33,542 nt of DNA, taken from NCBI GenBank assembly GCA_001874265.1, contig MPDD01000029.1, positions 1 to 33,542 on the forward strand. The letters are read 5' to 3'. Source of the stretch: Bacteroidetes bacterium MedPE-SWsnd-G1. GTDB lineage: Bacteria > Bacteroidota > Bacteroidia > Flavobacteriales > Flavobacteriaceae. This document shows, one piece after another, positions 16,797 through 25,095 of this stretch. The translations under genes and the position numbers were made by a program. Below the pieces are notes generated by a model. It had not been told where the DNA came from. It saw only the letters and a program-made list of their open reading frames with translations, and searched no databases. Position 1 is the first letter of the stretch. Each line of letters opens with the position of its first letter.

Positions 16797-17450
16797 TTAC
16801 ATTCTATCTTCGATCCACTTTTTAAAGTCGTAAAAATTTTGCGGAGCAACACCATGCCCCACCATGTATTCTTTGTAGGTGTTTTCTATTCCTAATTCAT
16901 TTAAGTAAGGTTCAGCATTTTGAGCCCATTCTACAGGTATCACTTGATCTACAGTTCCGTGTGAACAGAAAAAATCTAATTTTGAAAAGTTGTTTATTCT
17001 ATGTCCTGATTCTAAAAGATCTAGATTTATATACCCACTTAATGCAATGATATGCTGTACTTTTTCGGGATAGTTTAACCCTATGGCGTAACTCAATATA
17101 GTACCTTGGCTAAAGCCTAGTAAAAAAGTGTTTTCGATTCCAACTTGATATTCTTCTTTTACTTCATCGATAAAAGTGGAAATTTTAGAAATTGATTCCT
17201 TCGCTTCATCTATATCAGAAAACTTGCCATTATTCATATCAAAATGTATGGTGTACCAAGCGTAAGACCCTGGGTTCATGGTCATAGGTGCTCGAGCACT
17301 AACAATGAATAAATCTTCAGGTAATTCTGAAGCAAAAGAAAACAAATCTTGTTCATTACTCCCATATCCATGTAGTAAGATTAACAATGGTGTTTTGTCT
17401 GATTTGTTTTTAGCAGAGCGAACAACATGCTCTAGCGATAACTTTTTCAT
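16797..17450 (-). CDS. Alpha/beta hydrolase, phospholipase/carboxylesterase family
   Basis: This 217-residue serine hydrolase has its nucleophile Ser114 in GFSQG, its acid Asp168 in HGTVDQVIPV and its base His199 in VGHGV. The oxyanion-loop motif LLHGYGSNEQD lies at residues 25-35. The size and motifs match the YpfH/Abhydrolase_2 carboxylesterases, which cleave short-chain or lysophospholipid-type esters; the true substrate is unknown. No signal peptide is present, so it is cytoplasmic. It is the last gene of a long minus-strand run and starts 11 bases after the DUF4870-like gene. Confidence 0.88.
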   Translation of the reverse strand: MKKLSLEHVVRSAKNKSDKTPLLILLHGYGSNEQDLFSFASELPEDLFIVSARAPMTMNPGSYAWYTIHFDMNNGKFSDIDEAKESISKISTFIDEVKEEYQVGIENTFLLGFSQGTILSYAIGLNYPEKVQHIIALSGYINLDLLESGHRINNFSKLDFFCSHGTVDQVIPVEWAQNAEPYLNELGIENTYKEYMVGHGVAPQNFYDFKKWIEDRM

Positions 17451-17461
17451 GAATTTTTTTC

Positions 17462-17785
17462 TTAGATATTTCTAAACCATTCTTGAAATTTTTCACCTAA
17501 AAAAGGAACTTCTTTCTCTTCTCCTTTAATAGCGCCAAGAATTCCAATTACCCACAATACAAACCAGCCCAAAAATAGAATACTACCAAAAACAGGGATT
17601 CCATATTTGGTGAAAATACTTATAACGAATAATACAATTGATAACCCAATTGATTGTCTTATATGAAAAGAAGTAAAATAATTTCTTTTGCTTTGGTTCA
17701 TAATAAATGCTATGATCAACCCAACCCACCATAAATAACTTAGAATTGCAGCGGTTTTTCCTTCATTTACAGAATTATTATTCAT
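17462..17785 (-). CDS. Tic20/DUF4870-like small membrane protein
   Basis: This 107-residue integral membrane protein has three or four hydrophobic segments (about residues 12-29, 46-60 and 66-87). The pattern (ILSYLWWVGLIIAFIMN, FTSFHIRQSIGLSI, a C-terminal WVIGILGAIKGEEKEVPFLG) matches the DUF4870/Tic20-like family, whose bacterial members have no settled function. It lies 5 bases after the dihydroorotase homologue and 11 bases before the esterase gene, so it is co-transcribed with them. Confidence 0.8.
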   Translation of the reverse strand: MNNNSVNEGKTAAILSYLWWVGLIIAFIMNQSKRNYFTSFHIRQSIGLSIVLFVISIFTKYGIPVFGSILFLGWFVLWVIGILGAIKGEEKEVPFLGEKFQEWFRNI

Positions 17786-17790
17786 ACTTT

Positions 17791-19050
17791 TTATGGCTTT
17801 AGTATTAGTTGATTATTGGCAATAATTCCATAGGCTTTCCCTATCATTTTTTTGCCAATAAATATTGTGTTTTTTGAGGTGGAACTTATCTCGGATTCTG
17901 AAAACGTATATTGATGCTTAGGTGTAAAAAGAGTCAAGTCTGCTGGCTCACCTTCTTGGATTGAATAATTTTGTAGCCCAAATCTAGATTTCGGATTTAT
18001 CGTAAGGCAATCGATAAAAAGGTTTAGATCTATTGCAGCGTTTACTGCTCCGAACAAACTTTCTAGTCCAATTGTTCCTGATTTTGCATTGTTAAATTCA
18101 ACTTTTTTATGCTCAATATCAATTGGGTTATGATCACTTGTAATCATATCAATCGTTCCATTTTCCAGTCCTTTAATCAATGCATTTATATCTTTTTCAG
18201 TACGTAATGGAGGTGATACTTTTGTATTGCCATTGAATCCGTGAAGTTCTTCATCTGTCAATCTTAGATGATGAGCACTAACGCTACATGTAACATCCAG
18301 TCCTTTCGCTTTTGCATCTTTAATTAAAGAAACTGATTTAGCAGTAGAAATTGTAGGGATATGCAATTTTCCACCGGAATATTCAAGTAAAAACAAATCA
18401 CGAACAATCTGCAACTCTTCTGCTAGGGCAGGAAGTCCCTTTAGTCCTAATAGCGTACTATTCTCTCCTTCATTGGCTAATCCATCTCTAGCAATAGAGT
18501 TGTCTTGAGGAAAACTTAAGATAAGACCATTAAAGTTTTGTGCATATTGTAAAGCAACCTTTAAAAGATTAGCATTGGATATAGATCTGTTGTAGTCTCC
18601 GAATGCGATTGCTCCAGAAGTTTGCATATCGAATAGTTCTGCAAGGTCATTACCCTCTCCATTCATAGTTAAATTGCCAATCGGATGTAAGTTAACCGCA
18701 TTGTTGCTTGCTTTGTTTTTAAGAAACTCTACAGTAGCTTTGTTGTCTATTTTTGGGTTGGTATTGGGGTTTACCGCAACCGATGTAAATCCACTGTATG
18801 CAGCAGTTCTTAAACCATTATTAATAGTTTCTCTTTCTTCATATCCAGGTTCTCCAAAAGACACACTGCTGTCAAACCAGCCAGAAGAAATATGCATATT
18901 TTCTAATTCAATTACAGTAATATTTTTTTCAGCATTAATAGACGAATCTATTTTAGTAATTACTCCGTTTTCAATTAGTAAGTCTCTAGTTTTACCATTA
19001 AGTGGATTGTTGGACTGAACAATAGTGGCGGATTTAAGAAGCACATTCAT
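17791..19050 (-). CDS. Dihydroorotase homologue lacking metal-binding histidines
   Basis: This 419-residue amidohydrolase-superfamily protein aligns along its whole length with class I dihydroorotase (PyrC), the third step of pyrimidine synthesis. Features kept: NPNTNP (95-99), VSAHHLRLTDEEL (258-269), KVSPPLR (277-283) and TSDHNPIDIEHK with Asp306. Features lost: the zinc motif DxHxHxREPG reads DSSVSFGEPG (60-69), so both histidines are Ser62 and Ser64 and the Arg is Gly66; the usual HICHVST reads HIPTIST (230-236). It is therefore probably not a working zinc dihydroorotase. From memory, flavobacterial 'pyrC' annotations often share this form. Its ATG overlaps the BatA-type stop (ATGA). Genome annotation will likely still say dihydroorotase. 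Confidence 0.85.
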   Translation of the reverse strand: MNVLLKSATIVQSNNPLNGKTRDLLIENGVITKIDSSINAEKNITVIELENMHISSGWFDSSVSFGEPGYEERETINNGLRTAAYSGFTSVAVNPNTNPKIDNKATVEFLKNKASNNAVNLHPIGNLTMNGEGNDLAELFDMQTSGAIAFGDYNRSISNANLLKVALQYAQNFNGLILSFPQDNSIARDGLANEGENSTLLGLKGLPALAEELQIVRDLFLLEYSGGKLHIPTISTAKSVSLIKDAKAKGLDVTCSVSAHHLRLTDEELHGFNGNTKVSPPLRTEKDINALIKGLENGTIDMITSDHNPIDIEHKKVEFNNAKSGTIGLESLFGAVNAAIDLNLFIDCLTINPKSRFGLQNYSIQEGEPADLTLFTPKHQYTFSESEISSTSKNTIFIGKKMIGKAYGIIANNQLILKP

Positions 19051-21002
19051 ACTTTAAAATATTTTAGAATACATATTTCTAACAGCAAAAATAGTATAGA
19101 TAGTGTCAAAAACCATCTAAAAAGTGATTTGATTTCTTGCTGTTCTTTAAGATTGGTAAATGTTTGTTCGATTGAGTTTGAAACCTTAACCGAAGAATTG
19201 TCCTTTAGAATTTCGTTAATATCAGTAAAATCTAATTTACTCTCCTTTCGACTATAATTAAAAGCGATGGTTTTTATTATATCATTTCCATTTTTGATTT
19301 TGTAGAATCCTGGTGTAGAAGGGGTGTTCTTTGTTTGTATTCTCACTTTATTAGAAAGAACTTGTTGTAAGGGTATAAATTCTTCATTTACTCCCTGTAT
19401 TTTTAAAATTCTATCTTTCTGAAGGGAAACAGCGATATCTATATATGAATCGCTTCCAATGGTATGCGATAATTCTGAGCCCGTAAAACTATATTTTCCA
19501 AAGTTGTAAAAAATAGGTACAATAAGAGGTGAGGACTGAAAGTTTGATGAATTCCGATTTAATGGTGTGTTAAACCAATAGGTCATGCCCATTGTTGAAT
19601 TTATTCGTGATAAAAAGGAATTTCCGTTCTCAAGTTTGATAATAGGATTTTCATTAAAGAAATTCGAGTTAAACTGCTTGTTACTATAAGGGTATTGGAA
19701 ATTTGTAAATTCATTCTCGAAAACGCCAGAAAATATAGGATGATCGAACATTAATTGATTAATTTCTAAAAGATCGTCATCTATACTGTTAATTTTTCCA
19801 ATTTTTAAGCTGTTAAAAAAGGAGTTATAGGAATCCAATTCTGATTCTCTCGAAGGGATTACAACGATTGAACCGCCATTTTCCGAAAATTCCGAAAGGA
19901 CAACTGATAAGTTCGCTGGAATTTTTATCAATTCATTTAAAATAATTAGGTGTTGATTTTTAATCAAATCAAAATTCAATTCATTCAAGTTTTGATGCTT
20001 ATAATTGAACTCGTTTTTAGTATAAATTTTCTCTAGAAAATCATTTTCATTTCCTAATGATAATACGTCTATTTTTTTAGGATTATTAAGAGTGAAAAAG
20101 AATGAATTATCAAATGCCAAATTTTCATCTTCTAATCGAAGAGTTCCTTCGAAATAAGAAGTGCTTGGAATTTCAAAATCCACTTTAGATTCCTTATTAT
20201 TATCGAAAAGGGCGGAGGTTTTTCCTATTAATTTTTCTTCGTTAAATAATGAAATGGAGATGTTCTTACTGATTGGATTGTTGCTTTTTATTACCGCTGA
20301 AAGTACCGCTTCTGATGTTGTTTTCTTTAAAATGTAAACACTGTCTATATAAATGTTATTTTGACCATTGAAAGAAGTATTTATGAGGGAAATATTGGAG
20401 TTTACATTTGTAACATCAGAATTATTAAAATATTTACTACTCTGAAAATCAGTTATTAAAACAACTTTATTTACAGTGTTAGTTTCATTTAGTTTTAATT
20501 GATTAATTTTAAGTTCTATAGCCTTAAATGATAAATCATTTACGGAATAATCAAGGTTTATAAGAAGGTTTTTTAGTTCGTTTGGCTTTGTTTTTTTATA
20601 AGATTGATCATTTGTAAAAAAAGAAACATCACCAGAAAGTGGTAAATTTTCAATAATCTCTTGAGCCTTGTTTTTTAATATTTCTTGTTGGTTGTATTTG
20701 TAACTTAAACTTTTAGAATTGTCTAAATAAATGATTGTATGTGTATTTTTTTGAGTATCAATTTTTGAGAAGTAAGGCTGAGCAAAAGCAAAGATTATGG
20801 ATGCAAAAAGAAGCATTCGTGTTGTTAGAATTAACCACTTTTTTAAGCGTGAACTTTTACGTGTTTCTAGTGCTATTTTTTTTAGAAATTTAACGTTTGT
20901 AAAAGGAACTTTTACAAAGCGTTGTAATTGGAATAAATGAACAATAATTGGAATAATTAAAAGCAGTAAAGCGTATAAAATTTCAGGGTGCTTAAATTGC
21001 AT
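19047..21002 (-). CDS. BatA-domain membrane protein with VWA-like region
   Basis: This 651-residue protein has the 'aerotolerance regulator N-terminal' (BatA) module at the start: two transmembrane helices (about 8-24 and 55-74) around the conserved cytosolic loop PFTNVKFLKKI. A VWA-like stretch follows with a MIDAS-type DxSxS (Asp94, Ser96, Ser98 in YLDNSKSLS), then a long periplasmic region and a final transmembrane helix (about 629-648). In Bacteroidota, Bat proteins form envelope complexes with MoxR ATPases, but no moxR, batB, batC or batD genes flank it here. The downstream dihydroorotase homologue is coupled by a 4-base overlap. The function is unknown; envelope stress or assembly is a family-based guess. 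Confidence 0.85.
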   Translation of the reverse strand: MQFKHPEILYALLLLIIPIIVHLFQLQRFVKVPFTNVKFLKKIALETRKSSRLKKWLILTTRMLLFASIIFAFAQPYFSKIDTQKNTHTIIYLDNSKSLSYKYNQQEILKNKAQEIIENLPLSGDVSFFTNDQSYKKTKPNELKNLLINLDYSVNDLSFKAIELKINQLKLNETNTVNKVVLITDFQSSKYFNNSDVTNVNSNISLINTSFNGQNNIYIDSVYILKKTTSEAVLSAVIKSNNPISKNISISLFNEEKLIGKTSALFDNNKESKVDFEIPSTSYFEGTLRLEDENLAFDNSFFFTLNNPKKIDVLSLGNENDFLEKIYTKNEFNYKHQNLNELNFDLIKNQHLIILNELIKIPANLSVVLSEFSENGGSIVVIPSRESELDSYNSFFNSLKIGKINSIDDDLLEINQLMFDHPIFSGVFENEFTNFQYPYSNKQFNSNFFNENPIIKLENGNSFLSRINSTMGMTYWFNTPLNRNSSNFQSSPLIVPIFYNFGKYSFTGSELSHTIGSDSYIDIAVSLQKDRILKIQGVNEEFIPLQQVLSNKVRIQTKNTPSTPGFYKIKNGNDIIKTIAFNYSRKESKLDFTDINEILKDNSSVKVSNSIEQTFTNLKEQQEIKSLFRWFLTLSILFLLLEICILKYFKV

Positions 21003-21021
21003 TGTTCAAAATAGAATTTCT

Positions 21022-21055
21022 CAAAAATAGAAAAAAATAAACTCACTTAAGCAAA
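21022..21055 (-). promoter_or_regulatory. Candidate promoter of the BatA-pyrC-like operon
   Basis: On the minus strand TTTG (21052-21055) and TATTTTTG (21022-21029) are 22 bases apart, fitting the Bacteroidota promoter, with the -7 box 19 bases before the BatA-type ATG. The -33 part lies inside the 3' end of the nucleosidase gene. It may give the downstream four genes their own transcription. Confidence 0.5.
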
Positions 21056-21781
21056 ATAGTATTCTAAAATTCCTAAGATGTAATTGCTGGCGATTGTATT
21101 TGCGAATCTAGAAAAATCTATATGAGCATTATCATTCGCCTTATCTGAAATTACACGGATAATAGAAAAAGGAATAGAGTACTCGTAGCAGACTTGCGCT
21201 ACTGCAGCACCTTCCATTTCAACACAAACTGCCGTTGGTAGATTTAAATTTAAGGATTTAATCCTTTCTTTGCTAGAGATAAATTGATCTCCACTTGCAA
21301 TATCACCTATCACTGATTTTGGATTGGAGATGCCAAAGTTAATACGCTCCTCTTTTAAAATAAATGTATTGTAATCATTTAAGAATAAGGAAACTGCATG
21401 CTTCAGTTTGTTGGTATTGGCCGTAGATACTGATTTTAAATTAAGAATAGGTATATGAAATTGTTGATAAAAAGGTCTAGCGTCAACATCATGTTGAAAC
21501 AATTCTTTTCCAATGACTACATCACCAATGTTTAATTGTTGGTCTATGCCACCAGCAACTCCAGTAAAAATAAGTTCCTTTAGATCAAAATCGTTTATAA
21601 GTTGTGTAGTTGTAGTTGCAGCGGCTACTTTTCCCCATCTTGAAAAAACAATTACAACAGGTTTATTGTAAATCATGCCAGTATAGTAAGTACGCATTCC
21701 CTTTTCTATGGTATTGCAATTTTGAAGTGCGTCAAGCAAACTTTGCACTTCTTCTTGCATGGCACTAATAATCCCTATCAT
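21047..21781 (-). CDS. mtnN: 5'-methylthioadenosine/S-adenosylhomocysteine nucleosidase
   Basis: This 244-residue cytoplasmic enzyme splits adenine from MTA and SAH, removing inhibitory products of SAM-dependent reactions. It aligns with E. coli Pfs from the start: MIGIISAMQEEV with catalytic Glu11, GVAGGID, GDIASGDQFI, and CVEMEGAAVAQVC with Glu188/Met189/Glu190, which hold the ribose. RVISDKAND carries the general acid Asp213. The length is typical. It starts 10 bases after the LolD-like ATPase gene and probably shares its transcript. Confidence 0.95.
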   Translation of the reverse strand: MIGIISAMQEEVQSLLDALQNCNTIEKGMRTYYTGMIYNKPVVIVFSRWGKVAAATTTTQLINDFDLKELIFTGVAGGIDQQLNIGDVVIGKELFQHDVDARPFYQQFHIPILNLKSVSTANTNKLKHAVSLFLNDYNTFILKEERINFGISNPKSVIGDIASGDQFISSKERIKSLNLNLPTAVCVEMEGAAVAQVCYEYSIPFSIIRVISDKANDNAHIDFSRFANTIASNYILGILEYYFA

Positions 21782-21791
21782 AATTTTGTGA

Positions 21792-22451
21792 TTAAATTAT
21801 TTTACCGTCCTTCATTACCAATTTACGGTCTGCCATTTCTGCTAATCCTTGGTTGTGCGTCACAATTACAAATGTTTGGTCGAATGTATCTCTTAATTCA
21901 AAAAAGAGTTTGTGAAGGCTTTCTGCAGATTCGGAATCTAAATTACCACTAGGTTCATCTGCAAAAATAACAGCAGGTTTATTTATAAGTGCTCTAGCAA
22001 CAGCAACACGTTGCTGTTCTCCGCCAGAAAGTTCATTGGGTTTATGATGTATTCTGTCTGCTAACCCAAGGAATTTTAATAATTTTTTTGCTTCAGGTTC
22101 TATTTCTTTCGAATTTCTGTTACCAATGTAGGCTGGAATACAAACATTCTCTAAAGCCGTGAACTCGGGCAGTAATTGATGAAATTGGAAGATAAAACCG
22201 ATATGTTCATTTCTAAAATTGGATAAATTCTTATCCTTTAATGATAAAGCACTTTTTGAATTTATAAAGAGACTTGTTTTCTCACTAGAACTGGGCTTGT
22301 CTAATGTGCCTAGTATTTGAAGAAGTGTTGTTTTACCAGCTCCGGAAGGGCCTACAATTGCAACAACTTCTCCTTTTTTAATATGTAAATCTACACCTTT
22401 TAAAACTTCGAGTTCTCCGTAAAACTTATGAATATTTTCCGCTTTTATCAT
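21792..22451 (-). CDS. ABC transporter ATP-binding protein, LolD/MacB type
   Basis: This 219-residue nucleotide-binding subunit has Walker [10 protein letters not shown] (34-42), Q-loop Gln89 in [17 protein letters not shown], signature [15 protein letters not shown] (141-155), Walker B with Glu166 ([12 protein letters not shown]) and switch His199. The Q-loop context and the ADEPSGNLD sequence place it with LolD-type ATPases, which power lipoprotein release or MacB-like exporters. No LolC/E-type permease gene adjoins it, so its membrane partner is encoded elsewhere. A strong two-box promoter ends just 4 bases before the ATG. Confidence 0.92.
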   Translation of the reverse strand: MIKAENIHKFYGELEVLKGVDLHIKKGEVVAIVGPSGAGKTTLLQILGTLDKPSSSEKTSLFINSKSALSLKDKNLSNFRNEHIGFIFQFHQLLPEFTALENVCIPAYIGNRNSKEIEPEAKKLLKFLGLADRIHHKPNELSGGEQQRVAVARALINKPAVIFADEPSGNLDSESAESLHKLFFELRDTFDQTFVIVTHNQGLAEMADRKLVMKDGKII

Positions 22452-22455
22452 ACTT

Positions 22456-22487
22456 CAAAAGTAATCGGAATTAATGCTAATTCCAAA
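22456..22487 (-). promoter_or_regulatory. Two-box Bacteroidota promoter abutting the LolD-like start codon
   Basis: On the minus strand TTTG (22484-22487) and TACTTTTG (22456-22463) are separated by 20 bases, the ideal TTTG-N(19-21)-TAnnTTTG arrangement. Only 4 bases separate the -7 box from the ATG at 22451, so the mRNA should begin at or inside the start codon region. Confidence 0.7.
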
Positions 22488-22511
22488 AAGATATTTAAGT
22501 AAAGAAATGCA

Positions 22512-24950
22512 CTAAGCTTTCTTCTTAAACCAAGTTTTTGCGTTGTTATAATCGATATAGTAAATAAGTTTCAAGGAAATATTATGTCCAATTTCTTGAC
22601 TGAACAATTCATCTAAATTATCTCCAAAATCTAAGTAGGCTTGATCATTGTAATCAAAAATACTATTTCTATAAAGACCTATTAACTGGCTTCCAGGAGC
22701 AAATTCCCACACGTAACTTAAGTCTAAATTCCATACATTATAGTTGATATCACTGTTTTCGTCATATGGATGCGGGTCTAAAAGTCCAGAATCATTTAAA
22801 CTATAAAACTGTTCATCATAACGCACTGTAGACCAGTAATGTCTAAAAGCTAGCGCTAAAGTTGATTTTCGATTAAAGCTTAAATTACTGGTTAAAACGT
22901 TTTCAATAGTCTTTTTATCACGGTTACCAAAAATTATTGTTTCATCATCTAATTCAGTTACACGGCCCTTTTCATTTAATGTTTTACCTAGATTTAATTC
23001 GTATACCATATTAAATTTATCAGTAAATCTATATCTAGGTGATATATTTATTTGATATTCTTCAAAATGATCATCATATCTTTTTGCAAAATTAGGTCTA
23101 ATATCATACGCGAATTTCTTTCTGTAATCTGAAGATACCATTACGCCAGCCTGAAATCCTCCATTCTGTCTAAAATAAACACTTGGGTCTGAAGAACGCG
23201 CTTCTCTAAAATCATATTCATCTCCGAGTAAGGTCGAAAAATCAGCACCAAATGCAAATCTATCTATAGTTACAAAAAATGATTCAAATTCAATATCTGC
23301 ACTAGAAAATTCATGCGGGTCATGTTGGTATTTAATTCCAGGATTTATACTAAATCTATACGTGTTAAAGGTATTCGTTGGTTCGAAAATTTCATATGAA
23401 AGATTTGCCCAATAACGCTCAGTATTATTTTCTCTTAGAAAACCTAGATCATTAATGTCATATTTTTCATCAACCATCCAAGCGGCAAAGCTGTATTGTA
23501 TGTTTCCAGAGTTTTTTTCAAGGTTTAAAAATGAACTTATCCCTTGAGTTCTATTACTATCTTCGTTAACATTACTTAATTTGAAATTACCAGAGACATT
23601 GTATTTATTATTTTTATCTGCAATATCAAATAACAATCCTGTAACATTGGCATCTCTAAAATCTCCTTCTCTAAATGTATTCGTATTAATAATGGAAACA
23701 GATGAATTACGATTAAACTGTTGGTCTAATACCATTACATTGTAATTTGTTAATGACTCCGTCATGAATTTACGAGATTCATTTGTAATAGTATCTTTAA
23801 TTGTTGCGTAGGTCCTTTCAGTAATAGCGTTAAAGAATCCAACTCCAAGCCCTTTTTTGGTTCTACCAGAAACCTTTACCGCGTTTAACATTTTTACAGT
23901 ATTCGGGTTTTCAACAACTTCCTCATTCTGTTCTAAGTCATCTTCAGCATCATAGTACCTTGTAGGCCTGTTTCCAATTCTTCTTGAATAAAATAACCTG
24001 CCTTTATTGAAAAGTTCCGTTCCTTCAGTAAAAAAGGTTCTTCTTTCTTCAAACCTTTGCTCGAAGGGTCCTAGATTTAATTCTTGATTGTCAAATGCAG
24101 TCTGTCCGAAATCCGGTATTAGAGTGGCATCTAGCGTAAAGGTTTCATCTAGGCCATACTTTAAATCCATTCCAATACTTGAGATAGTTGAAGTTTCCCC
24201 GTCATAAAGATTTACTGCTCCAGCGGCATAAGGGTAAAACTCAATTCTAGTAGGGGGTTGAATGTTTTCTATACCTCTAATTTCTCCTGCGTATTGAGGA
24301 TAATTTCCTTTAGTTCTGTCAATAAAATTCCAAGAATATGATTCGTTCTGCTTTTTAAAATTTCTTAAAATATTCAATCCCCAAGTCTGCACTTCATCAT
24401 TAGAAAATCTAAGCGCAGCATAAGGAATTTTCATTTCCACAATCCAACCATCATCTACCACAGAAACATCGCTATACCAAACGGTACTCCAACTCATATC
24501 TTTTCTTCTAGAGTTGCTAGAATTACTTGATTTGGAATCAGCCTGAACTCCAGTGCTCATTACAATAAATTCGGTATCATTTTGCCCGTCATTATTTGGG
24601 TTAAAATTGACTTGTAAATAATCTACTTGGCCAATTTCATCTCTATTACCAAATTGCATCGGAATCTCACCAGGTGCATCATCATACAAATACGCTCCAA
24701 TATAAATTGCCTTATCATCGTAAACAATTTTAACCGTAGTTTTTCTGTTTTCTGGTTCAGGGATTCCAGAAGAAGGTTCAAACATTATGAAATCCTTTGC
24801 CGGTTCTACATTTAACCAAGCAGAATCATCAAGTTTACCATCTATTTTTGGTGCGTTATTTACACGTTGAGCGTTGGTGCTTTTCTTCGCGTTTTGGCTA
24901 TATAAAACGCTCGTTAAAAGCAAGATGCATAGTAGTGGGATATTCTTCAT
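22512..24950 (-). CDS. CBM9-like / DUF5916 outer-membrane protein
   Basis: This 812-residue secreted protein has a signal peptide (cleavage near LYSQ, residue 19). An N-terminal CBM9-like, beta-sandwich domain (about 25-230) has APKIDGKLDDSAW near its start and DGWIVEMKIPYAALRF. A long DUF5916 region (about 235-812) has the hallmarks of an outer-membrane beta-barrel (alternating polar and aromatic strands, PFEQRFEERRTFFTEG). It ends YYIDYNNAKTWFKKKA. The CBM9-like domain may bind sugars on the surface, but no polysaccharide-utilisation genes are near. It is a close paralogue of the next gene upstream, 145 bases away. The function of the family is not established. Confidence 0.85.
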   Translation of the reverse strand: MKNIPLLCILLLTSVLYSQNAKKSTNAQRVNNAPKIDGKLDDSAWLNVEPAKDFIMFEPSSGIPEPENRKTTVKIVYDDKAIYIGAYLYDDAPGEIPMQFGNRDEIGQVDYLQVNFNPNNDGQNDTEFIVMSTGVQADSKSSNSSNSRRKDMSWSTVWYSDVSVVDDGWIVEMKIPYAALRFSNDEVQTWGLNILRNFKKQNESYSWNFIDRTKGNYPQYAGEIRGIENIQPPTRIEFYPYAAGAVNLYDGETSTISSIGMDLKYGLDETFTLDATLIPDFGQTAFDNQELNLGPFEQRFEERRTFFTEGTELFNKGRLFYSRRIGNRPTRYYDAEDDLEQNEEVVENPNTVKMLNAVKVSGRTKKGLGVGFFNAITERTYATIKDTITNESRKFMTESLTNYNVMVLDQQFNRNSSVSIINTNTFREGDFRDANVTGLLFDIADKNNKYNVSGNFKLSNVNEDSNRTQGISSFLNLEKNSGNIQYSFAAWMVDEKYDINDLGFLRENNTERYWANLSYEIFEPTNTFNTYRFSINPGIKYQHDPHEFSSADIEFESFFVTIDRFAFGADFSTLLGDEYDFREARSSDPSVYFRQNGGFQAGVMVSSDYRKKFAYDIRPNFAKRYDDHFEEYQINISPRYRFTDKFNMVYELNLGKTLNEKGRVTELDDETIIFGNRDKKTIENVLTSNLSFNRKSTLALAFRHYWSTVRYDEQFYSLNDSGLLDPHPYDENSDINYNVWNLDLSYVWEFAPGSQLIGLYRNSIFDYNDQAYLDFGDNLDELFSQEIGHNISLKLIYYIDYNNAKTWFKKKA

Positions 24951-25095
24951 TAAGCCTTATAACTCTTTAATTATCAATCGTCGCGAATTTATTAAGCGGA
25001 TGTTAAAAAACTCTTAAAATAATGTTAATTAAGATGAAGTGCACGCATCGCTAGATAAATGTGTAATTGCTATTTAAGAGTGAAATGGTTATGGG

